This document shows positions 1-8,991 of a DNA stretch of 64,000 nt, piece by piece (within the stretch, counting starts at the first letter, position 1; the number at the start of each line of letters is the position of its first letter). The notes under the pieces are model-generated. The model worked only from the letters and a program-made list of their open reading frames with translations, had not been told where the DNA came from and did not search any database. A program made the translations under genes and the position numbers. The stretch spans positions 620,001-684,000 of the forward strand of contig NZ_JAUYHK010000016.1 of NCBI RefSeq assembly GCF_030690045.1. Reading direction: 5' to 3'. The DNA comes from Thalassospira sp. Lineage in GTDB: Bacteria > Pseudomonadota > Alphaproteobacteria > Rhodospirillales > Thalassospiraceae.

Positions 1-37
1 ATATTTCGCGAAAACAACCTTGCGATATGTGTGACTT

Positions 38-58
38 TTCTCGATATTTAGCGAGATA
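38..58. promoter_or_regulatory. inverted repeat upstream of fur
   Basis: TCTCG and CGAGA form a 5-bp inverted repeat separated by eight AT-rich bases, about 70 bp before the fur start. It could be an autoregulatory operator. The arms are short and match no Fur or Mur consensus that I can name. Confidence 0.25.
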
Positions 59-127
59 ACAGATCGGGGCCTGGATCAACTTTCCTGGCCATGGGGGCAG
101 GCGGAACCGGAAACGAGAAAAAAGATT

Positions 128-550
128 ATGTTGGAAGAATCAACCATCGAGCAAAAATGCATTGATGCCGGTCTGAAAATGACGGGACAACGGCGAGTGA
201 TCGCCAAGGTGCTGTCAGACTCGGAAGACCATCCCGATGTGGAACTGGTTTATCGCCGGGCAACCGAAATTGATCCGAAAATTTCGATTGCTACGGTGTA
301 TCGGACGGTGCGCCTTTTTGAAGAAGCCGATATTCTTGAAAAACATGATTTCGGTGACGGTCGCGCCCGTTACGAGGAACTGACCGAAGAACATCATGAC
401 CATTTGATCGATATGCGTTCAGGGAACGTCATCGAATTTTCAAATGACAAGATTGAAAAATTGCAGGAAGAAATTGCCCGCGAGCTTGGCTACAAGCTTG
501 TCGGTCATCGCCTTGAACTTTACGGCGTTCCTGCCAAAGACGAAAAGTAA
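128..550 (+). CDS. fur: Fur family ferric uptake regulator
   Basis: This is a 140-residue metal-responsive repressor of the Fur superfamily, the usual length for the family. A winged helix-turn-helix lies at about residues 15-80, with the recognition-helix signature IATVYRT at 54-60. The regulatory metal-site cluster HHDH is at 89-92. The CxxC pair that binds structural zinc in enterobacterial Fur is absent: the equivalent positions are Asp95 and Ser98, as in many alphaproteobacterial Fur/Mur proteins. It could therefore respond to iron or manganese. The ATG follows a purine-rich stretch (GGAAACGAGAAAAAAG). The gene stands alone and ends at a strong terminator. The Fur-box-like sites near 11.0, 15.6, 39.7 and 40.7 kb are plausible targets, which is inference. 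Confidence 0.88.
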   Translation: MLEESTIEQKCIDAGLKMTGQRRVIAKVLSDSEDHPDVELVYRRATEIDPKISIATVYRTVRLFEEADILEKHDFGDGRARYEELTEEHHDHLIDMRSGNVIEFSNDKIEKLQEEIARELGYKLVGHRLELYGVPAKDEK

Positions 551-585
551 CCGGTTTCTGCCGGTTTCAGAATAGTTGATGTGTG

Positions 586-627
586 AAAAGCCATCCGTAT
601 TTTGATGCGGATGGCTTTCATATTTTT
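586..627 (+). terminator. rho-independent terminator after fur
   Basis: AAAGCCATCCG and CGGATGGCTTT form a perfect 11-bp stem around a 10-base loop, followed by CATATTTTTG. It sits 36 bases after the fur stop and separates fur from the acyltransferase pair. Confidence 0.85.
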
Positions 628-711
628 GTTACGATTTCTTAACAAAGCCTTCACTCGCTCTTGATCGGAATGTCGCGCAAACTCTGCGCACATGTACGAA
701 AGGGAGTTGCG

Positions 712-1503
712 ATGAGCGACGATCAGCAGCGACGGTTGGAAGTCCGCCTGGCGGAGTCGGAAGACGAAATCCTGGCAAGTCAGAAATTGCGCTACAAGGT
801 TTTTTACGAAGAACGGGGGGCGCAGCCCTCTGCCGAAATGGCCGAGGTCGAACGCGATTTTGATTCCTATGATCCTTTGTGCGACCATCTTTTGGTGATT
901 GATCATAATCGCGGAGCCGGGGCCAAGGGCGTTGTCGGCACCTATCGCATGTTGCGCCAGTCGGTGGCCAACCGTCATGGCGGCTTTTACAGTGCCGATG
1001 AATATGAAATCGACTCGATGCTGGCCAATGTTGGCAATAGCGGCGAAATCATGGAGCTGGGCCGGTCCTGCGTTGAGGCGGATTACCGCACGATGCCAAC
1101 CCTGCAATTATTGTGGCAGGGCATTGCCGCCTATGTCTTCAAATATGATATCAAGCTGATGTTTGGCTGTGCATCCTTTCACGGCACCGATCCGGATGCC
1201 TTCCGCGATGCCCTGACCTATTTGCATCACAATCATATGGCCCCCGAAGAAATGCGCCCGCGCGCCATCGAGGACCGCTATGAATCAATGGCGCGGTCCG
1301 AAATTCATAATGTCGATCCGCGGCAGGCCTTGCGTGATCTGCCACCGCTGATCAAGGGGTATTTGCGGTTGGGCGGTTATGTCGGCGACGGTGCGGTGGT
1401 TGATCATCAATTCAACACCACCGATATCTGCATCGTTCTGCCGACTGAAAAAGTCACCGACCGTTATTACAAGCATTATGAACGGACTGCGAGGGTATCG
1501 TGA
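712..1503 (+). CDS. olsB: GNAT-type N-acyltransferase, OlsB-like
   Basis: This 263-residue protein belongs to the hemolysin-like acetyltransferase group that includes OlsB, the ornithine N-acyltransferase. OlsB attaches a 3-hydroxyacyl chain from acyl-ACP to ornithine, giving lyso-ornithine lipid. The family pattern is visible in the middle of the protein: an ELGRSCVEADYR block, then a LLWQGIAAYV helix and the FGCASFHGTD motif. I chose the ATG at 712 because AAAGGGAG lies just upstream; the frame also runs back to a TTG at 661. The stop overlaps the start of a PlsC-type acyltransferase (GTGA), the arrangement expected for an olsBA pair. Substrate is inferred from family and context, and another amine acceptor is possible. 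Confidence 0.7.
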   Translation: MSDDQQRRLEVRLAESEDEILASQKLRYKVFYEERGAQPSAEMAEVERDFDSYDPLCDHLLVIDHNRGAGAKGVVGTYRMLRQSVANRHGGFYSADEYEIDSMLANVGNSGEIMELGRSCVEADYRTMPTLQLLWQGIAAYVFKYDIKLMFGCASFHGTDPDAFRDALTYLHHNHMAPEEMRPRAIEDRYESMARSEIHNVDPRQALRDLPPLIKGYLRLGGYVGDGAVVDHQFNTTDICIVLPTEKVTDRYYKHYERTARVS

Positions 1504-2378
1504 ACTGTTATCCCTGTGCCGCGATCCGGCTTGTGATGTATGCGTTGCTGACGCTGTTATTGCTGCCGGTGCAAATGGTGGCGGTGTTGCTGCGTCTGAA
1601 ACTGGCGGATGATCTGCCCCGGTTTTATCATGGGCTGTGCCTGAAAATCCTCAATATCGAGGTGCGGGTATCGGGTGTGCCGATGATGGACGGACCGGGC
1701 ATCATCGTTGCCAATCATGCGTCCTATCTGGATGTGCCGGTGTTGGGATCGCTGGTGCGAGGCAGTTTCATTGCCAAGAAAGAGGTCGCAAGCTGGCCGG
1801 TTTATGGATTTCTGGCGAAATTGCAGCGCACCACCTTTATCGAACGTCGCCCGGTGCGGTCTCGTACCCAGAACGATGAACTGGGTCGGCGTCTGGCCGC
1901 CGGGCACAAGCTGATCATGTTCCCCGAAGGAACCAGCAATGACGGCAATCGGGTCCTGCCCTTTAAATCCACCCTGTTTGGGGTTGCCGAACGCCAGATG
2001 CCTGACGGATCGCAGGTCCGTTTGCAGCCGGTATCGATTGCGGCAACCGGTTTGGATGGTGCGCCGATGGGCCGTGATCTGCGGGCTTATTATTCGTGGT
2101 ATGGGGATATGGACTTGGCCCCGCATTTGTGGCAGTTTCTCGCACTGGGCAAGGTAACGGTGGAACTGATTGTACATCCACCGGTGACGCTGGCGCAGGC
2201 AGGATCGCGCAAGCAATTGGCGCAGATGTGTGAAACGATGGTCGCCCGGGGACACCAGGCGGCGCTGAGTGGCGCAAATCGGGCGACATTTGTGCCGCTG
2301 GCGCATGGCGGGCGGCGCGGTGATCTGATTGCTTGTGCGCCACTTGCGGTCGTTTCAGAAGATTTTCGTCTGTTTTGA
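1500..2378 (+). CDS. PlsC-type 1-acyl-glycerol-phosphate / lyso-ornithine-lipid acyltransferase
   Basis: This 292-residue acyltransferase has an N-terminal hydrophobic anchor at about residues 10-32. Both signature blocks are present: NHASYLD at 72-78, with the catalytic His73 and Asp78, and FPEGT at 141-145. The family transfers an acyl chain from acyl-ACP or acyl-CoA to a lysolipid hydroxyl at the inner face of the membrane. The GTG start overlaps the stop of the preceding OlsB-like gene, so the two are translationally coupled. That supports an OlsA role (O-acylation of lyso-ornithine lipid), although a PlsC role in phosphatidic acid synthesis cannot be excluded by reading. The last 40 residues are poorly conserved in appearance. 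Confidence 0.75.
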   Translation: MNCYPCAAIRLVMYALLTLLLLPVQMVAVLLRLKLADDLPRFYHGLCLKILNIEVRVSGVPMMDGPGIIVANHASYLDVPVLGSLVRGSFIAKKEVASWPVYGFLAKLQRTTFIERRPVRSRTQNDELGRRLAAGHKLIMFPEGTSNDGNRVLPFKSTLFGVAERQMPDGSQVRLQPVSIAATGLDGAPMGRDLRAYYSWYGDMDLAPHLWQFLALGKVTVELIVHPPVTLAQAGSRKQLAQMCETMVARGHQAALSGANRATFVPLAHGGRRGDLIACAPLAVVSEDFRLF

Positions 2379-2497
2379 CCGGTAACACCGGATGTCAATT
2401 TGGTTCCTGACCGTTTCGCCGTATACTGATTTCAGATAACGACGATGTCCGTCATGCGGCGTGGATTTCCCCGCCGCTTTCGGCGCAGGAGCAGGAT

Positions 2498-3898
2498 TTG
2501 GACCGGAAAGAAAGCGCAACCAAAAAGCTTTTTGTAAAAACGTATGGCTGTCAGATGAATGTCTATGACAGCCAGCGCATGCAGGATGTTCTGGCCCCGT
2601 TGGGTTACCAGTCGGTGGATGATCCGGCGGGTGCCGATATGGTCATTCTCAATACCTGCCATATCCGCGAAAAGGCATCGGAAAAGGTATTTTCCGATCT
2701 GGGCCGTTTGCGCAAGCATAAAAAAGCCAAGGAGGCCAATGGCAGCGACCGCATGATCGTGGCGGTGGCCGGGTGTGTCGCACAGGCCGAAGGGGCCGAA
2801 CTGATGCGTCGCGAACCGATTGTCGATATGGTCTTTGGGCCGCAAACCTATCACCGTCTGCCCGAAATGGTGGCGCGTGCCAACCGGGCGATGGGGTTTG
2901 ACCGCATCATCGATACCGATTTCCCGGTCGAGGAAAAATTCGATCATTTGCCAGATCAGGTCTCGCAACAGGGCTTTTCCGCCTTTGTGGCGATTCAGGA
3001 AGGCTGTGACAAATTTTGTACGTTTTGCGTGGTGCCCTATACCCGTGGTGCCGAATATTCGCGCCCCGGTCCCGATATCCTGCGCGAAGCCCGGCAACTG
3101 GTCGCACATGGCACCCGCGAAATCACCCTTCTGGGTCAGAATGTGAATGCCTATCACGGGGCCGGTATCGCCGATGGCGATGGCGCAGAATGGTCTTTGG
3201 GCCGGTTGTTGCGTGAACTGGCGAAAATCGATGGTCTGGACCGCATTCGCTATACCACGTCGCATCCGCGTGATGTGGATGATGATCTGATTGCTGCCCA
3301 TCGCGATGTACCCAAAGTCATGCCGTTTTTGCATCTGCCGGTGCAATCGGGATCGGACCGGGTATTGCAGGCGATGAACCGCAAACATGACGGGGCCGAT
3401 TATCGGGCGATTGTGGAAAAACTCAAGGCTGCCAATCCCGGTCTGGCCCTGTCGTCGGATTTTATCGTTGGTTTTCCCGGTGAATCGGACAAGGATTTTG
3501 AAGACACCTTGCAACTGGTGCGCGACGTGACATTTATTCAGGCCTACAGTTTCAAATACAGCCCGCGTCCGGGAACACCGGCCTCGGCGATGGAATTGCA
3601 GGTGCCCGAAGATGTCAAGGCTGACCGTCTTGCCCGTCTTCAGGCATTGCTGGCCGAACAGCAGATTGCCTTCAACGAAGCCTGTATCGGGCAGGAAATG
3701 GATGTGTTGCTGGACCGGATGGGCAAATATGATGGTCAGCTTGTCGGGCGCAGCCCGTATATGCAGCCGGTTTATGTCAAGGGTTTGAGCGAGGCCGATC
3801 TGGGCCGGATCGTTCGCCTGAAAATTACCGAAGCCCGACCCAATTCGCTTGGTGGCGAACTGGTCGAAGGCAGCGGTTCGGAAAGGAATGTTGCGTGA
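2498..3898 (+). CDS. miaB: tRNA-2-methylthio-N6-isopentenyladenosine-37 synthase MiaB
   Basis: This 466-residue radical-SAM methylthiotransferase modifies i6A37 of tRNAs reading UNN codons. An N-terminal UPF0004 domain carries the three ligands of the auxiliary 4Fe-4S cluster (Cys18, Cys54, Cys93). The radical-SAM CxxxCxxC triad is Cys170, Cys174 and Cys177 (CDKFCTFC). A C-terminal TRAM domain follows from about residue 385. Length is typical. The start is a TTG preceded by the strong purine tract GCAGGAGCAGGAT, and no in-frame ATG lies close enough to keep Cys18. The stop overlaps the phoH GTG, beginning a tightly packed run of miaB, phoH, ybeY, corC and lnt. Confidence 0.93.
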   Translation: MDRKESATKKLFVKTYGCQMNVYDSQRMQDVLAPLGYQSVDDPAGADMVILNTCHIREKASEKVFSDLGRLRKHKKAKEANGSDRMIVAVAGCVAQAEGAELMRREPIVDMVFGPQTYHRLPEMVARANRAMGFDRIIDTDFPVEEKFDHLPDQVSQQGFSAFVAIQEGCDKFCTFCVVPYTRGAEYSRPGPDILREARQLVAHGTREITLLGQNVNAYHGAGIADGDGAEWSLGRLLRELAKIDGLDRIRYTTSHPRDVDDDLIAAHRDVPKVMPFLHLPVQSGSDRVLQAMNRKHDGADYRAIVEKLKAANPGLALSSDFIVGFPGESDKDFEDTLQLVRDVTFIQAYSFKYSPRPGTPASAMELQVPEDVKADRLARLQALLAEQQIAFNEACIGQEMDVLLDRMGKYDGQLVGRSPYMQPVYVKGLSEADLGRIVRLKITEARPNSLGGELVEGSGSERNVA

Positions 3899-5025
3899 GC
3901 GTTACCCCCACCCCCGCCAGGACCAAAAGCCCCGCCAAGATCAAAAAACCTGTCAAGGATACCACCCAGATTGAATTTTCCGATAATGCGCTGGTTCAGA
4001 TTCTATATGGACCACAGGCCGCAAACCTGACCCGCCTTTCCGAAGGAACCGGGGTCGATATTGGCAACCGGGGTTCGATTGTGCTGTTATCGGGCGATCC
4101 GCAAAAAGTCGCACAGGCAAAACTGATTTTATCGCAGCTTTATAGCCGCTTGCGCGAGGGTGATATTGATCGTGTCGATACCGAAACGGTTGATGCGGCC
4201 CTGCGCCTGTCTGAACCCGACGAAGCCAATCCGTGGGGGAATGGCGGAAACGGCGGCAGTGGCAGCGCGGATGTATTTGGCGGGGCGCGTCTGGCGATCC
4301 AGACCAAAAAACGCCGAATTTCGCCGCGATCCAAACGCCAGAAAGATTATATCGAGGCGATGCTCGATCATGAACTGGTGTTTGGCATCGGCCCGGCCGG
4401 GACCGGCAAGACCTATCTGGCGGTGGCGATGGCCGTGCAGATGTTGTTACAGGGACAGGTAGACCGCATCGTTTTGTCGCGTCCGGCGGTCGAGGCCGGG
4501 GAACGGCTGGGCTTTTTGCCAGGTGATCTGAAAGACAAGGTCGATCCGTATTTGCGTCCGCTTTATGATGCGTTGAACGATACCCTGCCTGGTGATGTGG
4601 TGATGAAACGCATGGAACGCGGCGAAATTGAAGTCGCCCCTCTGGCGTTCATGCGCGGGCGGACTTTGGCGCATTCCTTTGTGATTTTGGACGAAGCCCA
4701 GAATTCCACCCCGATGCAGATGAAAATGTTCCTGACCCGTCTGGGCGAAGGATCACGCATGGTGGTGACCGGCGACCTGACCCAGATCGATCTTCCGCCC
4801 GGCACCAAATCGGGTCTGCGCGATGCCCTTGAAATTCTCGAAGGTGTTGCAGATGTCGGACGGGTGCAATTTGACCAGCGCGACGTGGTGCGTCATCCGC
4901 TGGTGACCAAAATTGTGATTGCCTATGATGCTGCCGATGCCCTGCAAAAGAAAATTCAGGACAGTTACAAGGGCGGGAAAAAAGGCAAGACCGCAGGACA
5001 GGACAGCAATGACAGCCCCGCTTGA
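3895..5025 (+). CDS. phoH: PhoH family P-loop ATPase
   Basis: This 376-residue PhoH-like protein (YbeZ type) has an N-terminal KH-like segment at about 20-100 and a linker rich in Gly and Asn at 113-125. The P-loop ATPase domain has Walker A GPAGTGKT at 166-173 and Walker B VILDEAQN near 260. In bacteria YbeZ is an RNA-associated ATPase or helicase that partners the endoribonuclease YbeY, whose gene follows with an overlap. The GTG start overlaps the miaB stop (GTGA). The C-terminal tail is lysine-rich ([10 protein letters not shown]). Assignment is secure, whereas the biochemical role of the family is only partly known. Confidence 0.92.
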   Translation: MSVTPTPARTKSPAKIKKPVKDTTQIEFSDNALVQILYGPQAANLTRLSEGTGVDIGNRGSIVLLSGDPQKVAQAKLILSQLYSRLREGDIDRVDTETVDAALRLSEPDEANPWGNGGNGGSGSADVFGGARLAIQTKKRRISPRSKRQKDYIEAMLDHELVFGIGPAGTGKTYLAVAMAVQMLLQGQVDRIVLSRPAVEAGERLGFLPGDLKDKVDPYLRPLYDALNDTLPGDVVMKRMERGEIEVAPLAFMRGRTLAHSFVILDEAQNSTPMQMKMFLTRLGEGSRMVVTGDLTQIDLPPGTKSGLRDALEILEGVADVGRVQFDQRDVVRHPLVTKIVIAYDAADALQKKIQDSYKGGKKGKTAGQDSNDSPA

Positions 5026-5578
5026 TCTTGACATCACGCAAGATGCCGGGGACTGGCAGGCGGTTGAAATCGATGCGGTGCGTGGGGCGGTTGAAAAGGC
5101 TCTGGATGCGGCGGCCTTGGACGGGGCGTTGGCGGACGGCGAAAATGGTCCGTCCTTGCTGGATCGGGCACCGGTGATTGAAATCAGCCTGACGCTGACC
5201 GATGATGCGGCGGTGCGGATTTTAAACCGTGATTATCGCGGCAAGGACAGCCCGACCAATGTGTTATCCTTTGCCAGCCTTGAAAGCGATGACGAGGCCA
5301 GCGATTTTGACATGCCCCCGGATATGCCGCTGATGCTGGGCGATATTGTGATTGCGCGTGAAACCTGTCTCCGCGAGGCACAGGAGCAGAACAAGCCGCT
5401 GGTTAATCATTTGATCCATCTGGCGGTGCATGGCACGCTGCATCTTGTCGGCTATGATCATATTGACGATGATGAGGCCGACAAGATGGAACAGCTTGAA
5501 CGCCTTATTCTTGCCCGGATGGGCATTGACGATCCCTATGAACCCATTGAAGATCAGGATGTCGAAACAGGACGATGA
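5009..5578 (+). CDS. ybeY: endoribonuclease YbeY (rRNA maturation factor)
   Basis: This 189-residue metal-dependent endoribonuclease acts in 16S rRNA 3'-end maturation and ribosome quality control. The zinc motif H-G-x-L-H-L-x-G-Y-D-H is intact with His141, His145 and His151. The upstream SPTNVLSF block at about 81-88 is also family-typical. I chose the ATG at 5009, which lies inside the end of phoH (17-base overlap) behind GCAGGACAGGACAGC. The N-terminal 50 residues are longer and more acidic than in enterobacterial YbeY, as is common in alphaproteobacteria. The stop overlaps the corC start (ATGA). Confidence 0.92.
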   Translation: MTAPLDLDITQDAGDWQAVEIDAVRGAVEKALDAAALDGALADGENGPSLLDRAPVIEISLTLTDDAAVRILNRDYRGKDSPTNVLSFASLESDDEASDFDMPPDMPLMLGDIVIARETCLREAQEQNKPLVNHLIHLAVHGTLHLVGYDHIDDDEADKMEQLERLILARMGIDDPYEPIEDQDVETGR

Positions 5579-6558
5579 ACGACATAAACGAACGCGACGA
5601 AGAAAAAGACAGTATTAATCCCCGCGACAGCGGGGATCGTAATCAGGATTCCGATGGCGAATCCTTTTGGGGCAGCATGGCATCTGCCATCGGATTGCGC
5701 CGGGCGAAATCGCGCAATGGCGAAGCCTCGCTCAGCGATACGCTTGAAGAACTGGCCGAACGCACCGAAGAGGATGACGAGCCGGTTTCCCTGCATGAAC
5801 GCAGCCTTTTTGAAAATATCATCACGCTGCGCGACATGACGGCAGAAGATGTTATGGTGCCGCGTGCCGATATTGTCGCCGTCCACAAGGATGTGACGCT
5901 CGATGATCTGGTGGCGATGATGGTTGAAAAAGCCCATTCGCGCTTGCCGGTTTATGGCGACAGTCTGGATGATATTGTCGGCATGGTTCATATCAAGGAC
6001 GTGCTGGGCTGTGCGACGGCGGGCAAGGAATTCCGGTTCCAGACATTGTTGCGCCGGGTGCTGTTTGTGTCACCGGCCATCCGGGTTCTGGATTTGCTGT
6101 CGGAAATGCGGCTGTCGCGCACTCATATGGCGCTGGTGGTCGATGAATTTGGTGGAATTGATGGCCTGATCACCATTGAGGATCTGGTCGAGGAAATCGT
6201 CGGTGAAATCGACGATGAACATGATATCGATCAAACGCCCAAGCTGGTGCGGCTTTCGGATGGCTGTTTTGTTGCCGATGCCCGCTATGAGGTTGAAGAC
6301 CTTGAGGAAAAGCTGGGTATCAGCCTTTTGGACGAGGAAGAAGACGAGGATATCGACACGTTGGGCGGGTTGGTGTTTTCGCTGGCGGGTCGGGTCCCGG
6401 CCCGCGGCGAATTGATCGAACATCCGTCCGGCCTGCAATTTGAAGTACTCGATGCTGATCCAAGGCGAGTCCGCCGGGTGCGGATTCACACCATCAGGCC
6501 GGATACGCCATCACCGGATGGCGAGACGCCGCAGCAGGTAAATCCCAAAAATGCTTGA
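5575..6558 (+). CDS. corC: CorC/HlyC-type CBS-domain protein
   Basis: This 327-residue protein has an acidic N-terminal region, two CBS repeats at about 85-200 and a CorC_HlyC domain at about 215-310. The CBS signatures DVMVPRADIVAV and ALVVDEFGGIDGLIT are clear. No DUF21 membrane domain is present, so this is the soluble CorC form rather than YfjD/CorB. The family is linked to magnesium and cobalt efflux, but the conserved neighbours ybeY and lnt suggest an envelope or RNA-related role that remains unsettled. It overlaps ybeY by four bases and lnt by eight, so it is probably co-transcribed. Confidence 0.85.
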   Translation: MNDINERDEEKDSINPRDSGDRNQDSDGESFWGSMASAIGLRRAKSRNGEASLSDTLEELAERTEEDDEPVSLHERSLFENIITLRDMTAEDVMVPRADIVAVHKDVTLDDLVAMMVEKAHSRLPVYGDSLDDIVGMVHIKDVLGCATAGKEFRFQTLLRRVLFVSPAIRVLDLLSEMRLSRTHMALVVDEFGGIDGLITIEDLVEEIVGEIDDEHDIDQTPKLVRLSDGCFVADARYEVEDLEEKLGISLLDEEEDEDIDTLGGLVFSLAGRVPARGELIEHPSGLQFEVLDADPRRVRRVRIHTIRPDTPSPDGETPQQVNPKNA

Positions 6559-8134
6559 AAATCTGGCTTTGCGTCTTTCGGGCCTGCGCGGCTGGAAAAG
6601 GCGGTTTTTATGGGCCGGGTCCGGGGCGGCGGCGGTTCTGGCCTTGCCGCCCTTTTTTATTGTGCCGGTTCTGCCGATTGCCTTTGCGGTTTTGTTATGG
6701 AGCTTGCAGGAGGTGCGCTGTCACAAGGGGGCGCTTTCGGCGGGCTGGTGGTTTGGCACCGGGCATTTTGCCGTCGGGTTTTACTGGGTCAGTCATGCTT
6801 TTCTGGTCCAGCCCGAAATTTATGGCTGGATGATCCCCTTTGCCCTGTTGGGGTTGGGCGGCGGGTTGGCCATTTTTCCGATGCTGGCAGTCTGGGCAAG
6901 CTGGCGTCTGGCACAGGGCATGATTGCGCGTGCGGTGTTGCTGGCGGTTCTGTGGGCGGTGGCGGAATTTGTCCGCGGCCATATCCTGACCGGGTTTCCG
7001 TGGAATTTGCTGGCGCATGTCTGGGCGTTTGATGCGGCACCGATGCAATTGGCCTCGGCGGTTGGGGTATATGGCCTGACGGTGATAACCGCCCTTTTTG
7101 CGACTTTGCCGGCAACCCTGATCAAGGGACAACGGGGCAGGATGACGGCCCTTGCCGGGGTGATGATCCCGGTTGTGTTATGGGGCGGCGGTGCCCTTCG
7201 CCTCAATACTGCGCCGGAACTGATCACCGATATCGCAGACAGTCCGGCGGATGTGCCGGTTTTGCAAATCATCCAGCCCAATATTCCCCAACGCTTGAAG
7301 TGGCAGCCCGATTTGCAGGCGGCGCATTTTGAAAAACTGATGACAATGTCAGTACGGCCCGATGATGTGCCGCCAGATCGCAGGCGCATTGTGGTATGGC
7401 CGGAAACAGCGGCGACCTTTTTTGTCGAAACCAATCGGAATTTGCGGTTGCAAATGGCCTCGGTTCTGGGGCCGCAGGATGTCCTGATCACCGGTGCACC
7501 GCGTACTTTCCCCCGGGAGACCGAGGAATTTCAGGTCTGGAATTCGGTGCAGGCAATCAATTATCTGGGGGAAATTATCGGCAGTTTCGATAAATTTCAT
7601 CTGGTACCGTTTGGCGAATATGTGCCGTTTCGGGATTTCCTGCCTTTCCCGAAACTGACCGCCGGGCGCACCGATTTTTCGGCCGGTGATGGTCCGAAAA
7701 CCTTAAAGGTTGCCGGGTTTCCCTCATTTTCGCCATTAATTTGTTATGAAGTGATTTTTCCAGGGGCCGTGACCGATGATCAGGACCGCCCCGAATGGTT
7801 GCTTAATGTGACCAATGATGGCTGGTTCGGTAACAGTGCGGGGCCGTATCAGCATCTGGCCGCCGCCCGGTTCCGCAGCATCGAAGAAGGCCTGCCGCTG
7901 GTGCGGGCAGCCTATACCGGCATCTCGGCATCCTTTGATGCCTATGGCCGCATACAGGGTTCTCTACCCTTAAGAACAGCAGAAATTCTGATATCACCCC
8001 TTTTGAGTGGGAAAGTTAATACCACAGTATATTCTTTGTGGCGTGATATACCATTTTACGGTATAGTCCTTTTCTTTGCCGCTCTCGTATTGGGATATGA
8101 ACGCTTTCATACTTCCCGTCAGGTGGCCTTATAA
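6551..8134 (+). CDS. lnt: apolipoprotein N-acyltransferase Lnt
   Basis: This 527-residue inner-membrane enzyme adds the third acyl chain to the N-terminal cysteine of lipoproteins. The N-terminal half holds about six to seven hydrophobic segments. The C-terminal half is a nitrilase-like domain with the catalytic triad visible as Glu near 284 (VVWPETAATF), Lys near 347 (SFDKFHLVPFGEY) and Cys near 397 (LICYEVIF). A final hydrophobic helix follows at about 500-520. The last 150 bases are more AT-rich than the rest of the gene and contain a perfect TATACC/GGTATA inverted repeat, possibly part of the promoter of the next gene. Confidence 0.93.
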   Translation: MLENLALRLSGLRGWKRRFLWAGSGAAAVLALPPFFIVPVLPIAFAVLLWSLQEVRCHKGALSAGWWFGTGHFAVGFYWVSHAFLVQPEIYGWMIPFALLGLGGGLAIFPMLAVWASWRLAQGMIARAVLLAVLWAVAEFVRGHILTGFPWNLLAHVWAFDAAPMQLASAVGVYGLTVITALFATLPATLIKGQRGRMTALAGVMIPVVLWGGGALRLNTAPELITDIADSPADVPVLQIIQPNIPQRLKWQPDLQAAHFEKLMTMSVRPDDVPPDRRRIVVWPETAATFFVETNRNLRLQMASVLGPQDVLITGAPRTFPRETEEFQVWNSVQAINYLGEIIGSFDKFHLVPFGEYVPFRDFLPFPKLTAGRTDFSAGDGPKTLKVAGFPSFSPLICYEVIFPGAVTDDQDRPEWLLNVTNDGWFGNSAGPYQHLAAARFRSIEEGLPLVRAAYTGISASFDAYGRIQGSLPLRTAEILISPLLSGKVNTTVYSLWRDIPFYGIVLFFAALVLGYERFHTSRQVAL

Positions 8135-8205
8135 TACGCCGAACCGCCCGTCATGTATCCCTCGTCAGAACAGGGTGGAGGTCGGAGTGAGGAAGGATCA
8201 GGACA

Positions 8206-8706
8206 ATGTCGCCAGCAGATGAAACCGTTATCGTAAAGAACACACGCGGTCGTGGTCGTGGCCGCACCGCAAATGGCAAACCCAATCCGGTGGATATCCA
8301 TGTCGGCGGGCGCATCCGTTTACGGCGGACCCTTTTGGGGATGAGCCAGGAAAAACTGGGCGAAGCCATTGGTCTGACATTCCAGCAGGTCCAGAAATAT
8401 GAACGCGGTGCCAACCGCGTTGGGGCGTCGCGCCTTTATGATCTGTCGCGGGTGCTCGAAGTCCCGGTATCGTTCTTTTTTGACGATATGCCCGACGAAA
8501 TTTCGGCAAAATCCGTGCATGAACGTCGCGAAATGTCCGAAAGCCCGGATCCGTTCGACAATGACCCGATGAACCGTCGCGAAACCCTTGAGCTGGTGCG
8601 CGCCTATTACCGGATTACCGATCCGGTGCAGCGCAAACGGGTTTTTGAACTGGTCAAATCGATGGGTATTGTGATTGCGGTTGAAGCCACCGCAGACAGC
8701 CAGTAA
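8206..8706 (+). CDS. XRE/Cro-CI family transcriptional regulator
   Basis: This 166-residue DNA-binding protein has a Cro/CI helix-turn-helix at about 30-90 (SQEKLGEAIGLTFQQVQKYERG). Before it lies a short basic N-terminus (RGRGRGRTANGK), and an acidic C-terminal region follows. Proteins of this size and sequence occur in many alphaproteobacteria between lnt and metK, so it is a conserved syntenic regulator rather than a phage repressor. Its targets cannot be read from the sequence. Start: ATG at 8206 after GAGGAAGGATCAGGACA. A strong terminator follows, isolating it from metK. Confidence 0.8.
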   Translation: MSPADETVIVKNTRGRGRGRTANGKPNPVDIHVGGRIRLRRTLLGMSQEKLGEAIGLTFQQVQKYERGANRVGASRLYDLSRVLEVPVSFFFDDMPDEISAKSVHERREMSESPDPFDNDPMNRRETLELVRAYYRITDPVQRKRVFELVKSMGIVIAVEATADSQ

Positions 8707-8727
8707 CCCTCTGGTTGTGCTGAATTT

Positions 8728-8765
8728 AAACGCATCTCTGCTTTGTGCCGGGATGCGTTTTTCTT
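8728..8765 (+). terminator. rho-independent terminator after XRE gene
   Basis: AAACGCATC and GATGCGTTT form a perfect 9-bp stem around a 15-base loop, followed directly by TTCTTTG. Confidence 0.85.
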
Positions 8766-8944
8766 TGTGGATGAATGATTTTACACCGCTGTCATCGGCA
8801 ATCAGACTTGACCATATCTGTCTGATCAGGCAAAACCGGCAGTCGGTCACTTGTGACCCTGAAATACGTGGACGGATTTGGACCGCTTGCCACCACGCAA
8901 AAAAAGGCTAAGTGGGCGCTGATGGATACATTCGTACCACGGCC

Positions 8945-8981
8945 CTCCGGTCCAGTTTTTGGAAACCCTTTTTCACCGGAG
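8945..8981 (+). promoter_or_regulatory. inverted repeat covering the metK ribosome-binding site
   Basis: CTCCGGT (8945-8951) and ACCGGAG (8975-8981) are perfect 7-base complements with 23 bases between them. The second arm contains the GGAG of the metK Shine-Dalgarno (CGGAGAAGG). If formed, the stem would hide part of the ribosome-binding site, so translational control is possible. I cannot match it to a named SAM riboswitch. Confidence 0.4.
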
Positions 8982-8991
8982 AAGGTTGAAA

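Noticed and set aside
2432-3514. 360-codon minus-strand open frame opposite miaB
   Set aside because: Antisense shadow of the radical-SAM gene; no recognisable domain.
8766-8991. SAM riboswitch in the metK leader
   Set aside because: No SAM-I, SAM-II or SAM/SAH core could be recognised by eye; only the simple hairpin over the ribosome-binding site is reported.
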